A stretch of DNA of 36,647 bases from a bacterium (GTDB lineage: Bacteria; UBP15; UBA6099; JAJRTR01). This document shows, piece after piece, positions 17,533 to 25,898 of this stretch (positions are counted from its first letter, which is position 1; every line of letters starts with the position of its first letter). The position numbers and the translations under genes were made by a program. The notes under the pieces are model-generated. The model worked only from the letters and a program-made list of their open reading frames with translations. It ran no database searches and was not told the DNA's origin. The stretch lies in NCBI GenBank assembly GCA_024278215.1, contig JAJRTR010000150.1, positions 1 to 36,647 on the forward strand, in the 5' to 3' direction.

Positions 17533-19890
17533 ATGATAAAACTACGCCGCATCACTCAGGTCGTTTCGCTGCTGTTTTTTGTTTCCCTTCTTTCATTAAC
17601 GATCTATCCTCTCACATTGCCGCCGGGCCTTGTAGATATTTATCTGCACCTGAGCCCGCTGCATCTACTGGCCGTATCTCTCAACGTATGGAAGTTTTTC
17701 GCGGTCTTTCTGCCCGCGATTGTGCTGCTCGCGCTCACTCTGCTGCTGGGCAGGTTCTTCTGCGGCTGGGTGTGTCCGATGGGGATAACGCTCGATGTCA
17801 CCGACAGGATTCTCACTACAAAGAAAAAGAAACACGACGATTCCACGGAACCGCTGCCGCTGAAACCGCTTAAATACGGATTGCTCGTCTGCATACTGGT
17901 CGCCGCCTATTTCGAGGCTAATCTTGCCGGATGGTTCGACCCGCAATCGCTGATAACAAGGACTTACGTGCAGGTGTTCCTGCCCGCTTTCCAGTATGCA
18001 ACGGACCTGATATTCAGGGGCCTTTACCCGATAGGTTTCGCGCGGCCTGTTGTAGAAGGTGCGCATTCTTTTTTCAAGACGACTCTCTACGCGCTCGAAC
18101 AACCCTCGTTCCACGGCAGCGCGGCGACATTTCTTATATTCATGCTGATCGCGCTGCTCGTGTTTTTCAATCGCCGTTTCTGGTGCAGGTTCCTGTGTCC
18201 TATGGGTGCGGTTCTTGCGCTGACATCCCGCTTTTCGCTCTTTAAACGCACTGTGGACGAAACGAAGTGCATCAACTGCAACCGCTGTGTGCGCAACTGC
18301 CGGATGGGCGCTATAGAAGTGGGCGGAAAAACGGGCTACAGGGGCGAGTGCATCGAGTGTTTCACCTGCGTCGACGTATGCCCGGTGGATGCCGTCGCGT
18401 TCAGGCCTGTGTGGATGCGCGGCGCGGATAAGCTGCCGGTGAGCTTCACGCGCAGGACGCTTGTGCTGTCGGCGGGAGCGGGGATTATGGCGGTGCCGGT
18501 GGTGAGGCTGGCCGCCGGACAGCCGGCGAGAAGTCCCATCAGGCCGCCGGGTGCGGGGGCCGCCGCGGGCCGCGATTACTTTATGCAGACCTGCATCCGT
18601 TGCGGAGAGTGCATGAGGGTGTGCCCGACAAACGCGATCCAGCCGGCGTGGTTCGACGCGGGTGTCGAAGGCTTGTGGACGCCGGAGATCGTGCCGCGGA
18701 ACGGCTATTGTTCGTACAATTGCACCCTCTGCGGACAGGTGTGCCCGTCGGGCGCGATTCAGCGCCTCGTGCCGACCGAAAAGAAACGCAGGCAGCTCGG
18801 CATCGCCGTGTTCGACCACAACAGGTGCATACCCTGGTCGCGCGCGGAGAACTGCCTGGTGTGCGAAGAGCATTGCCCGGTAGCCGGCAAAGCTATAAGG
18901 TTTCGCACCGGGGAGATGCCCGGCGACACGGGCGCGCTGGTGCAGGTGAAGCTGCCTTACGTTGTCGAAGCGGAGTGCATCGGCTGCGGGATATGTGAGA
19001 ACAAATGTCCGCTGCACGGCAGGGCGGGTGTGCGCGTGACGGGTTTCATGCCGCAGACGATGAAAGTGGCCGGGGCGAGCGCGCCGCAGGCGCGTAAAGG
19101 GATCGAATCCCTCCTGCCCTCGACACTTGCCGGATGGCGCGCTGTTTATGATGTCGATACATACAGGAAAGATAATCTGTTCGAGTTCATAGACGGAGGC
19201 GCGGAAGTATATTACGAATACGGATATGAAGAAGCGGCGACAAGGGACTATGAGAAGGGCGACGCCTCGCTTACGGTGGACATCTTCAGGATGTCGGACA
19301 GCGACGCCGCCTATGGCGTAATGACATACGAGCGGCCCTGGGGAGCGGCACCGGCACTGGTGGGGGAGGCAGGCTATTTATCCGGCGGAATGCTCGGGTT
19401 CAGGCAGGCAGCCTATTATGTGAAAATAAATTATTACGGCGACGGCATTGGTAATGATGTGCTGGAGAAGGTCGGCGGCCTGATAGCTTCTATGATCGGC
19501 AACAAAGGCGGGCCGCCTGAAATTCTGTCACTGCTTCCGTCCGGTATTCCCGAAGAGGCCGCGAAGATTGTCGGCGGGCCACTCACTGTACGGGGATTCC
19601 ACAATTTCGGAGACGGAGTTATCGATTTCGCCGGCGGCGCGCGAGGTCTTTATTATACGCAAAAAGATGATTCGGACACAGGCGGCGCGAGTGTTCTCCG
19701 GATGAAGTTTGCAGACGGGGCGGCGATGACTTCGACTGCGAAATCAATAGAAAAATCGCTTGAAAGCGACGGCTACACGCGAGTTTCGGACAATTTGTTT
19801 GCGGGACACAGCGAAAAGTTTTCGCTGAATTTCAATGTCGCACCGGCACCGATTCTTGAAGTTGTGAAAACACACAAGATCAGTTTATGA
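17533..19890 (+). CDS. NapH/MauN-like membrane polyferredoxin fused to DUF6599-like domain
   Basis: About 785 residues; the ATG at 17533 is chosen over an adjacent TTG at 17530 (numbering below counts the TTG as 1). The N-terminal part has about four to five membrane segments with the NapH-type motifs FCGWVCPMG (Cys78, Cys82) and WCRFLCPMG (Cys219, Cys223), then 4Fe-4S motifs starting at Cys247 and Cys274. A second twin-arginine-like stretch (308-309, TRRTLVLSAGAG) precedes a NapG/MauM-like ferredoxin part with clusters beginning near Cys355, Cys398, Cys442 and Cys483. Residues about 525-786 resemble DUF6599 (LLPSTLAGW, FEFIDGGAEVYYEYGY). It looks like a membrane electron-transfer protein joining what are usually separate H and G subunits. 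The 3' end overlaps serS convergently by 11 bp. Confidence 0.88.
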   Translation: MIKLRRITQVVSLLFFVSLLSLTIYPLTLPPGLVDIYLHLSPLHLLAVSLNVWKFFAVFLPAIVLLALTLLLGRFFCGWVCPMGITLDVTDRILTTKKKKHDDSTEPLPLKPLKYGLLVCILVAAYFEANLAGWFDPQSLITRTYVQVFLPAFQYATDLIFRGLYPIGFARPVVEGAHSFFKTTLYALEQPSFHGSAATFLIFMLIALLVFFNRRFWCRFLCPMGAVLALTSRFSLFKRTVDETKCINCNRCVRNCRMGAIEVGGKTGYRGECIECFTCVDVCPVDAVAFRPVWMRGADKLPVSFTRRTLVLSAGAGIMAVPVVRLAAGQPARSPIRPPGAGAAAGRDYFMQTCIRCGECMRVCPTNAIQPAWFDAGVEGLWTPEIVPRNGYCSYNCTLCGQVCPSGAIQRLVPTEKKRRQLGIAVFDHNRCIPWSRAENCLVCEEHCPVAGKAIRFRTGEMPGDTGALVQVKLPYVVEAECIGCGICENKCPLHGRAGVRVTGFMPQTMKVAGASAPQARKGIESLLPSTLAGWRAVYDVDTYRKDNLFEFIDGGAEVYYEYGYEEAATRDYEKGDASLTVDIFRMSDSDAAYGVMTYERPWGAAPALVGEAGYLSGGMLGFRQAAYYVKINYYGDGIGNDVLEKVGGLIASMIGNKGGPPEILSLLPSGIPEEAAKIVGGPLTVRGFHNFGDGVIDFAGGARGLYYTQKDDSDTGGASVLRMKFADGAAMTSTAKSIEKSLESDGYTRVSDNLFAGHSEKFSLNFNVAPAPILEVVKTHKISL

Positions 19891-21166
19891 CATCGAAGTC
19901 AAGATACTTCTGAAGAGCGCCGGGGACTTTTATGCTCCCATCTTCCTGCTGATAATTCTCCAATATGGCGAGCAGTGTTCTCGATATGGCGAACGCGGTG
20001 CCGTTAAGCGTATGTAAATATGCGGTCTTTCCGGTTTCCTTCGATTTATACTTAATATTCAACCTTCGCGACTGATAATCGGTACAATTGGATGTAGAGG
20101 TGATTTCGCCCCAGTTGCCGGCGACATTTTTATCTTCATTGTGGCGGCCCGGCATCCATGCTTCAAGGTCATATTTCCGGTAGGCCGGTCCGCCGAGGTC
20201 TCCCGTGCAGATGTCGACTGTCCTGAAAGGTATGTCCAATTCTTTATACAACTGCTCCTCTATCTGCCTCAAATATTCGTGCATCTCGCCCGATTTGTCC
20301 GGGTGCGTAAATGCGAACATTTCGATTTTTGTGAATTGATGCACACGGTACAGGCCTTTGGAGAATTTACCGTAAGACCCGGCTTCGGTCCTGAAACAAT
20401 GTGATATGCCCGCCAGTTTTAAGGGAAGATCATCTTCGTCGATTGTAGTATTCGAGTACATGCCGCCGAGCGTTATCTCGGAAGTTCCGATCAAGCACAA
20501 GTCGGAATCTTCTATGGTGTACACCTGTGTTTCGTTTCCTCTCGGATTAAATCCAATGCCTTCCAGTATCTCACTTTTTGCAAGGTCGGGGGTCGAGACC
20601 AATGTGAAACCATTCTCAAGCAATACATCCAGCGCAAACCTTGTCAGCGCGTACTCGAGCAGGACCGCTTCGTTCTTGAGAAAATAGAATCGGGCACCCG
20701 ACACTTTCGCGGCTGCCTGGAAGTCGATCAGATCAAGTTCACGCCCCAATTCGACATGGTCCTTCGGGGTGAATGCAAACTCCGTGGGTTCTTTGTAGCG
20801 AGAAATCTCTACATTATCATCTTCATTTTTACCTATCGGCGAGTCGGGATGGGATATGTTTGGAACTTTCTTCAGTTCTTCTACATATTTCCTTGACAAT
20901 TCGTCCAGTCCGACCTCCTTTTGCGCGATCTCCTCTTTTAACTTTTTACTCTTGTCTATGAGCGATTGCCTGTCGTCCTGTGATGCCGCCGATATTTGCT
21001 TATTAATTATGTTTCGTTGATTACGCAGATCGTCGACAGCAGCCTGCAACTCGTTCTTTTTTCTATATATTTCAATCAGGCCGTCGATGTCCAGCGACAG
21101 GTTTCTGTTCCTGATATTGGTTTTCACCAATTCAGGATTATCAATTATAAATTTAATATTCAGCAT
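19880..21166 (-). CDS. serS: Seryl-tRNA synthetase
   Basis: 428 residues, normal length. The N-terminal coiled-coil arm (about 30-100) binds the tRNA-Ser long arm. The class II core has a TSE loop (228-230), motif 2 FRTEAGSYGKFSKGLYRVHQF (starting at 258) and motif 3 LNGTAFAISRTLLAILEN (387-404, catalytic Arg396). Motif 3 is usually LNGSGLAVGRTLVAILEN, so this is a divergent branch. GC is about 37-45 % in sampled lines, well below neighbours, which with the divergent motif suggests horizontal acquisition. It lies 81 nt downstream of the LolA-like gene on the same strand. I see no T-box structure in that short gap. Confidence 0.97.
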   Translation of the reverse strand: MLNIKFIIDNPELVKTNIRNRNLSLDIDGLIEIYRKKNELQAAVDDLRNQRNIINKQISAASQDDRQSLIDKSKKLKEEIAQKEVGLDELSRKYVEELKKVPNISHPDSPIGKNEDDNVEISRYKEPTEFAFTPKDHVELGRELDLIDFQAAAKVSGARFYFLKNEAVLLEYALTRFALDVLLENGFTLVSTPDLAKSEILEGIGFNPRGNETQVYTIEDSDLCLIGTSEITLGGMYSNTTIDEDDLPLKLAGISHCFRTEAGSYGKFSKGLYRVHQFTKIEMFAFTHPDKSGEMHEYLRQIEEQLYKELDIPFRTVDICTGDLGGPAYRKYDLEAWMPGRHNEDKNVAGNWGEITSTSNCTDYQSRRLNIKYKSKETGKTAYLHTLNGTAFAISRTLLAILENYQQEDGSIKVPGALQKYLDFDVIN

Positions 21167-21247
21167 AAGTTATGCTCCATAAATCATAAATATATCATTA
21201 TCGGAAAGCCGATAGCGGAAAATATGTGCCCGGGTCCGGTCCTGGTC

Positions 21248-22213
21248 TTACTTTTTGTCGGAGATTTTTCTGCCCTTGAAATAATCTTCCCAGAGCTTAT
21301 CCGGTAGTTCGGGATTCTCCGTCAGATCGGAGAACAACATGACCTGCACCAGGCCTGATTTCTCATACTCGATGAATCCAAGGAACATCTTCGTTTTCGG
21401 ATCAATGTCGGCGATAACCTTTGTTATGCCCTTATTGGCCGCAACATCTTTGGGAATTATTGTAAGCCGCACGGCATCGGCGGGCCTGTCTATGCCGGAC
21501 TTCATGGTAAGCATTCCTGTTTTTTTATTCAGTACAAAATCGCTCTTCATGTAATGTGCTGCGTCGGCGGCTGTGATGTCGGCATCGTTGAAGTAGTGAT
21601 CGAATCGCTTCATGGTTTTGCCGATGGCCAGGTCGCCGAGTTCGTTGCCGCGCAGGTCGCGGGTCTCTTCGAGCGTCTGGTGATAGACCTCTTTCCGGGA
21701 GGCGATCATAAGCAGTTTCAACGCACCCTTCCACGCCAGAGAAATAGGTAATTTCTTGAACTGCTTGTTCGTGAGATACGGAAACACTATATATACAGTG
21801 TCATCGTTTTTATAACCATAATTGAACGTCGTGCCCGACGCATACTTCAGCATATACGCAACGCCACGGTCTATGATGGAGCCGTTATTCGTGTCTTCAT
21901 TGACTGATTCCAGATATGTAAGGAGGCTCTTGCCGGGCTTTTTGTATCTGATGTGAAATCTGCGGTAATCCCAGTCCGGCTTGTCTTCCGGTTTGACCAT
22001 ATCGGGGAAGTTTTTTATGTACGAATCCGTTCTGCGGGTGTAAGAAAAAAGATCGCATTCATAAGAGTTTATTTCGTTGTCCCATTTCTCCGAAACCGCA
22101 CTCCATAACTCACTGGCTCTCTCGTCCACAGCCGTATAAGTGCAGACCTGCAACGCGAATGCAATAAACAGAGAAAAAGCAATGATACCGATAATCCGCA
22201 TATTTCTTTTCAT
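21248..22213 (-). CDS. Exported protein with LolA-like C-terminal region
   Basis: 321 residues from the ATG at 22213, which has AGAGGAG 9 nt upstream; a longer frame upstream lacks a ribosome site. Residues 1-24 (MKRNMRIIGIIAFSLFIAFA...) form a signal peptide or anchor. The C-terminal part, around VRLTIIPKD, ITKVIADIDPKT and FSDLTENPELPD, follows the pattern of LolA/outer-membrane lipoprotein-carrier domains, half-barrel proteins that hold lipid chains in the periplasm. The family call rests on pattern only. It shares low GC with serS and may have arrived with it. No lipobox is seen. Confidence 0.65.
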   Translation of the reverse strand: MKRNMRIIGIIAFSLFIAFALQVCTYTAVDERASELWSAVSEKWDNEINSYECDLFSYTRRTDSYIKNFPDMVKPEDKPDWDYRRFHIRYKKPGKSLLTYLESVNEDTNNGSIIDRGVAYMLKYASGTTFNYGYKNDDTVYIVFPYLTNKQFKKLPISLAWKGALKLLMIASRKEVYHQTLEETRDLRGNELGDLAIGKTMKRFDHYFNDADITAADAAHYMKSDFVLNKKTGMLTMKSGIDRPADAVRLTIIPKDVAANKGITKVIADIDPKTKMFLGFIEYEKSGLVQVMLFSDLTENPELPDKLWEDYFKGRKISDKK

Positions 22214-22578
22214 GTAACCCAATCTCCTCTTGATTATTCTCCCGGCAGGGATATTATTTGATCCTGCGTCTACCCAGAGTACATGAACCTGCAATTATAA
22301 TGTTATTACTTTCAGTGAACTTACATACTCCCCTGGAAAACAGGCCTGTTTGATAATACAATAATCACATATCATAGCTTTTGAACTCTATGATGTCAAC
22401 GGTAAAACCCAGTCCTGCGGAATATCCCGGACTGCTGATCTTTTCCATTGTTTAACCCGGTCGGGAGGCAGGCGTTAATCCGAAATATTAATCTTTGCTT
22501 CAGGCGATTGCAACGGCATAACACAATAGTGCATGATCAACCATGTGTGCAATATTGCACAACTATGTACAACTAAAC
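22214..22578. other. Intergenic region between Memo gene and LolA-like gene
   Basis: 365 bp, AT-rich, no gene. It contains a perfect 14-bp palindrome GTGCAATATTGCAC (22547-22560) just after the Memo stop, which has no loop or T-tract and so is not a terminator. A minus-strand TATAAT (22294-22299 on the plus strand as ATTATA) is a possible -10 for the LolA-like gene; its -35 is poor. Confidence 0.5.
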
Positions 22579-23814
22579 TTAATAAAACCCCATTCCTGCG
22601 AAGGACACAACCGAGCCGCTGTGCGTATCATTCATCTGTTCATATTCAAGGACTTCGCCTCTTTGAGCGGCAATCGATTTCAGGAAAATGTATATAGCGG
22701 GAAAGCCGCATACCCGGCGCGCGTCGCCATCCTGCGCGATCGAGTTGAAGAAAGCCGTTGCGTCGATACGCTCGACGGTTTGCAGCATCGCCCTGTCTCT
22801 CTTTTCAATCATTTCGCAAGTTGCCACGCCGGGCGCGTCGGCATCTCCGAAACGGCGCCCCACGTGCGCCAGGTCCACTCCGCCGACCCAGCAAACGTCC
22901 CTCGCGCCCACCGCCGCCCGGAGCGCTTCGAGGAAATCTCTAACTTCCGGCACTGTGTCCGGCTCCTCACCGCTCTCGACCATCGGATGAAACGACGAAC
23001 ATAATATCGGCAATATCGGCGGCGGTGTCTCGTCGCCATAAAGATGTTTCAGAAATACTGTCTGGAACTCGATCGAATGTTCATTCCTGTGTTCGAACTC
23101 CTCGGCGAATATCGAGTCGCCCAGCTTCGAGCGCAGTATTTCCACACCAGAGCGGTCCACCGGCACGGTTCCGAGCGGTGTCTCGAAGTCGCGGTCGACG
23201 ACAGTGAAATAATTCTCCGACATAGCATGTGCGATACCGATAACGACAAAAAGATCGGGCCTGCGGCCCCTCAACGCGGAATACGCCTTCGCGAAACACG
23301 GCCCGCCGTGCCGGATGTCTATGTGCGGGGCGAGAATGCCTTTAATGTCGTTCACCGGTGTGTTTTCGCCCGGTTCGAGCCCCTGCTGCCCGGCAACGCC
23401 CGCGGTTTTATAAAAAGAATCAAGGAGCGACTTCAGTTCGGCGGGGTCCGCCGGGTAGCTGATGCCGGCGTGCGAACTCGGCCGCGCGTCTAGACATTCG
23501 TAATCGCGGCGGACCTGTTCCATCTTGCTCCGGAAACGGGCGTTATCGAGGAAATAATATTCATCGAGTTTCTGTACAAGTTCGTCGATCTGCGCGCGGG
23601 GAAGTATCTCGTTTGTACGACGTGCAAAGTCGGCCTGGATGTCCAGCACGGATTTTACGCCGTCGAACTGGCTGATGATATAAAAAGCGAAATCGTTAAT
23701 GAATATTGTCTGGTCGGTAATCCGCTGGGGGTCGCGCAGGCAGATGCTGCGCTCGCCCTCATATTCCACCGGGAACGCCTCAATCGGCCTCAATTTCGGT
23801 TTTTCGTCCATCAT
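22579..23814 (-). CDS. amrB: AmmeMemoRadiSam system protein B (Memo-like) with N-terminal PqqD-like domain
   Basis: 411 residues. Residues about 115-411 are a Memo-type domain: HAGISYPAD (115-123), APHIDIRHGG (162-171), VVIGIAH with His196, EHSIEFQTVFL with His246, GGVDLAHVG and GFPAIYIFL. Histidines 164, 196 and 246 match the metal/active-site histidines of Memo proteins, related to non-haem iron dioxygenases. Residues about 1-105 are an added domain reminiscent of PqqD-like small winged folds (FINDFAFYIISQFDGVKSVLDIQADF). The partner AmmeCR1 and radical-SAM genes are not in the window. It is the last gene of an ancestral four-gene operon, now separated from the phosphoesterase by a family D insertion. 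GAGGG precedes the first of two adjacent ATGs. Confidence 0.88.
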   Translation of the reverse strand: MMDEKPKLRPIEAFPVEYEGERSICLRDPQRITDQTIFINDFAFYIISQFDGVKSVLDIQADFARRTNEILPRAQIDELVQKLDEYYFLDNARFRSKMEQVRRDYECLDARPSSHAGISYPADPAELKSLLDSFYKTAGVAGQQGLEPGENTPVNDIKGILAPHIDIRHGGPCFAKAYSALRGRRPDLFVVIGIAHAMSENYFTVVDRDFETPLGTVPVDRSGVEILRSKLGDSIFAEEFEHRNEHSIEFQTVFLKHLYGDETPPPILPILCSSFHPMVESGEEPDTVPEVRDFLEALRAAVGARDVCWVGGVDLAHVGRRFGDADAPGVATCEMIEKRDRAMLQTVERIDATAFFNSIAQDGDARRVCGFPAIYIFLKSIAAQRGEVLEYEQMNDTHSGSVVSFAGMGFY

Positions 23815-23837
23815 CAGCCCTCGATTTCAGAATCTTA

Positions 23838-24038
23838 CTAAACTTGTGCGTTTTTCTATATATTGTGAGACTTTTGGGAACATGACTGAAATTCGACATT
23901 TAGTTCCAATACCGTTAAGTTAAGACCTAATGTGCCAAATAACGCCATTGTTTATCTGCGTTTTTATAGTTTTTACACTACCCCATCGAACATCTTTTCC
24001 TTGTTGACATGGCACTACCTTTTATAAAAACGCACAAG
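23838..24038. mobile_element. Family D MITE-like insertion with 12-bp flanking direct repeat
   Basis: About 201 bp, AT-rich, non-coding. Direct repeat TTCAGAATCTTA flanks it at 23826-23837 and 24039-24050. Inverted repeats AACTTGTGCGTTTTT (23841-23855) and its exact complement (24026-24040) sit at the ends; the left end has five extra bases (CTAAA) between the direct repeat and the core inverted repeat. Deleting the element plus one direct repeat leaves the phosphoesterase TGA, 12 nt containing GAGGG, then the Memo ATG. No second copy is visible in this window. Confidence 0.75.
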
Positions 24039-24039
24039 T

Positions 24040-24516
24040 TCAGAATCTTATGATTTTTCCGGTAATTTTACTGCCTTCCACAGCGAGAATGCCGAAATAA
24101 GGCCTTCTTTCGCGGCGGCGCCGGGTGGGCGAGCCCGGATTGAAATGGAGCACACCGTCGCGAACAGTGTTTTCCGGACTGTGCGTGTGTCCGAAGACGA
24201 CGCAATCGACTTTCCGACCGAAAACGCCTTCAGGCGGCGGGTAGAAGACATGCACCATGCCGATTATGCATCCCTCGACTTCCACTATTCTCTTTATCGG
24301 CGCAAGTTGTTCATTGTGTTCGTGGTGAATGTTGCCACGCACCGCCAGCACGGGCGCGACGAGTTCCATGTTGCGCAGGGCTCCCAGGGCGACGATGTCT
24401 CCCGCGTGAAGTATCATCCGCACACCGGCCTCGACGAATCCCGCCTGAACCGGCCCCGGCAGCGACTGCGTGCCGCGCGAAAAATGTGTGTCCGATATTA
24501 CGCCTATTTTTGTCAT
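24040..24516 (-). CDS. YfcE/MJ0936-type metallophosphoesterase
   Basis: 158 residues, the usual length for small calcineurin-like phosphodiesterases. Metal ligands: Asp9 and His11 (SDTH), Asp40 (HAGD), Asn62 (RGNIHHEHN), His89 (GMVHV), His110 and His112 (FGHTH). The family hydrolyses phosphodiesters in vitro with two metal ions; the natural substrate is unknown. GNIHHE replaces the common GNCD. The stop codon TGA lies inside the right-hand copy of the 12-bp direct repeat next to the family D element. The gene begins 14 nt after the phospholipase-D-like gene, in the same operon. Confidence 0.92.
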   Translation of the reverse strand: MTKIGVISDTHFSRGTQSLPGPVQAGFVEAGVRMILHAGDIVALGALRNMELVAPVLAVRGNIHHEHNEQLAPIKRIVEVEGCIIGMVHVFYPPPEGVFGRKVDCVVFGHTHSPENTVRDGVLHFNPGSPTRRRRERRPYFGILAVEGSKITGKIIRF

Positions 24517-24530
24517 ATCAGTTCATCAGA

Positions 24531-25088
24531 TCAACCGGCTGTCTTCGGCGATTCCAGAGGCACTATGCAGTGCTTGCGCCTGCCGCATTTCCTGCATTTC
24601 GCGCCGTTCCATATCGCGTCGTAGAGCGCGGCGATCTGGTCCATGACCCTGTCTTCGCCGCTCATCATGCCGATCTCGAAGTTCCTGCGTCCCCTGCCCT
24701 TCATCCCTATGCCCGCGCCCGTGAAATTCGCGCTGCCGACATACACTTTCCTGCTGTCGATCAGTACACATTTGAAATGCACGCGCACGCATCGGCGCAT
24801 GTCGAAATTCGGCGAATGCAGCAATTTCCGCCTTTCTTTCAACTCACTGAGGAACGACCCGGACGGAACGCCGGAATGCAGGAGCCGGATGCGCACCCCC
24901 CGCGCTGCAAGTCGCTCGAACAGCTCGATCGACGACCCGACCGCGCCCGCCCCCAACGCGACAAACATGTTTTTCACGTTCGCCGTGGCGATCCACACCG
25001 AGTGGCGCGCTTTCATCATGCCGTTTTCGACAACTTCCGTATATATCGCTTCATTTAAGAGTAGTTCCTTCATATTCAGGCGACACAT
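24531..25088 (-). CDS. Single-HKD phospholipase D-like protein with C-terminal Cys cluster
   Basis: 185 residues. One HKD motif: His104, Lys106, Asp111 and GSANFTG with Asn121 (HFKCVLIDSRKVYVGSANF). Single-motif PLD proteins such as the nuclease Nuc work as dimers, so a phosphodiesterase or nuclease role is plausible. The N-terminus (IATANVKNMFV) matches the first PLD strand. The C-terminal CRKCGRRKHC (Cys165, 168, 174) could bind zinc with a fourth ligand elsewhere. The gene starts 9 nt after the tatD-like stop; an internal ATG five codons in is an alternative start with no better ribosome site. Confidence 0.85.
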   Translation of the reverse strand: MCRLNMKELLLNEAIYTEVVENGMMKARHSVWIATANVKNMFVALGAGAVGSSIELFERLAARGVRIRLLHSGVPSGSFLSELKERRKLLHSPNFDMRRCVRVHFKCVLIDSRKVYVGSANFTGAGIGMKGRGRRNFEIGMMSGEDRVMDQIAALYDAIWNGAKCRKCGRRKHCIVPLESPKTAG

Positions 25089-25097
25089 TTCCCGACA

Positions 25098-25898
25098 TTA
25101 TTCCTTCGCATCCGGCGGCCCCAGCCATGCGGCGACACTATCGCCGAAAAGACGCGCCGCGTTCCGGGTGGTCGCTTCGGCGATTTCCTCGACGGTGACA
25201 CCCCGCACCCGCGCTATTTCTTCCGCTATCGCCGGGATATACGACGGCTCGTTGCGCTTGCCGCGCCGGAACTGCGGTGTAAGAAACGGGCAATCCGTCT
25301 CGAGCATAAGGCGGTCGAGCGGCACACGCCGGACGACATCCCGCAGCCTGTCGTTTTTCGGATATGTCACCGGCCCGCCAACCGAAATATGCAACCCCAG
25401 CTCGAGTGTCTGCTCCAGGAACGCCGGCCCGCCCGAGAAACAGTGCATCACACCCTTTAGCGTCGCTCCGGCACCTCTTATCATGTCGATCATATCGTCG
25501 TTTGCCGCCCGGCAGTGGAACACGAGCGGATAGTCCGTCGGCACGCAGAGTTCGAGCACCTGCTCGAAAACTTTACGCTGAATGTCCACAGGAGAATAAT
25601 CCTTGAAATAGTCCAGCCCCATCTCGCCGATGCCGATATATTCTCCATCGTGCGCGGCGAGGAAGTCCTTGAAAACAGCGAGATCGAAGCTCTTCGCCTC
25701 GTGCGGGTGCGCGCCGACGATGGGAAACACCGACGGGTACTTCTCCGCCAGCGCGAGCACCTGCCTGTTTGTTTCCGTGTCGAGTCCGACCTCGAAAACG
25801 GCAGCCACACCCGCGTCCAGTGCCCGTTGTATTACGTCATCGCGGTCTTCGTCGAAATTCCTGAAAAAAGTATGTGCGTGTGAATCAATAAATTTCAT
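25098..25898 (-). CDS. TatD family metal-dependent hydrolase
   Basis: 266 residues, normal length. Metal ligands of the TIM-barrel amidohydrolase fold: His7 and His9 (DSHAH), Glu92 (GEMGLDY), His128 (FHCR), His152 (MHCFSG) and Asp202 (ETDCPFLTP). Other family motifs: VGAHPHEA, RGKRNEPSYI and TRNAARLF. Family members are 3'-5' exonucleases or D-aminoacyl-ester/DNA-repair enzymes; the exact substrate here is unknown. GGAG lies 8 nt before the ATG. It heads the operon tatD-like, PLD-like, yfcE-like, memo. Confidence 0.95.
   Translation of the reverse strand: MKFIDSHAHTFFRNFDEDRDDVIQRALDAGVAAVFEVGLDTETNRQVLALAEKYPSVFPIVGAHPHEAKSFDLAVFKDFLAAHDGEYIGIGEMGLDYFKDYSPVDIQRKVFEQVLELCVPTDYPLVFHCRAANDDMIDMIRGAGATLKGVMHCFSGGPAFLEQTLELGLHISVGGPVTYPKNDRLRDVVRRVPLDRLMLETDCPFLTPQFRRGKRNEPSYIPAIAEEIARVRGVTVEEIAEATTRNAARLFGDSVAAWLGPPDAKE

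Noticed and set aside
17665-19017. 450-codon minus-strand frame opposite the polyferredoxin
   Set aside because: Antisense shadow; the sense strand has several intact iron-sulfur motifs.
22547-22560. GTGCAATATTGCAC as a terminator of the Memo gene
   Set aside because: It has no loop and no T-tract. It may be an operator, but one isolated palindrome is not enough to claim so.
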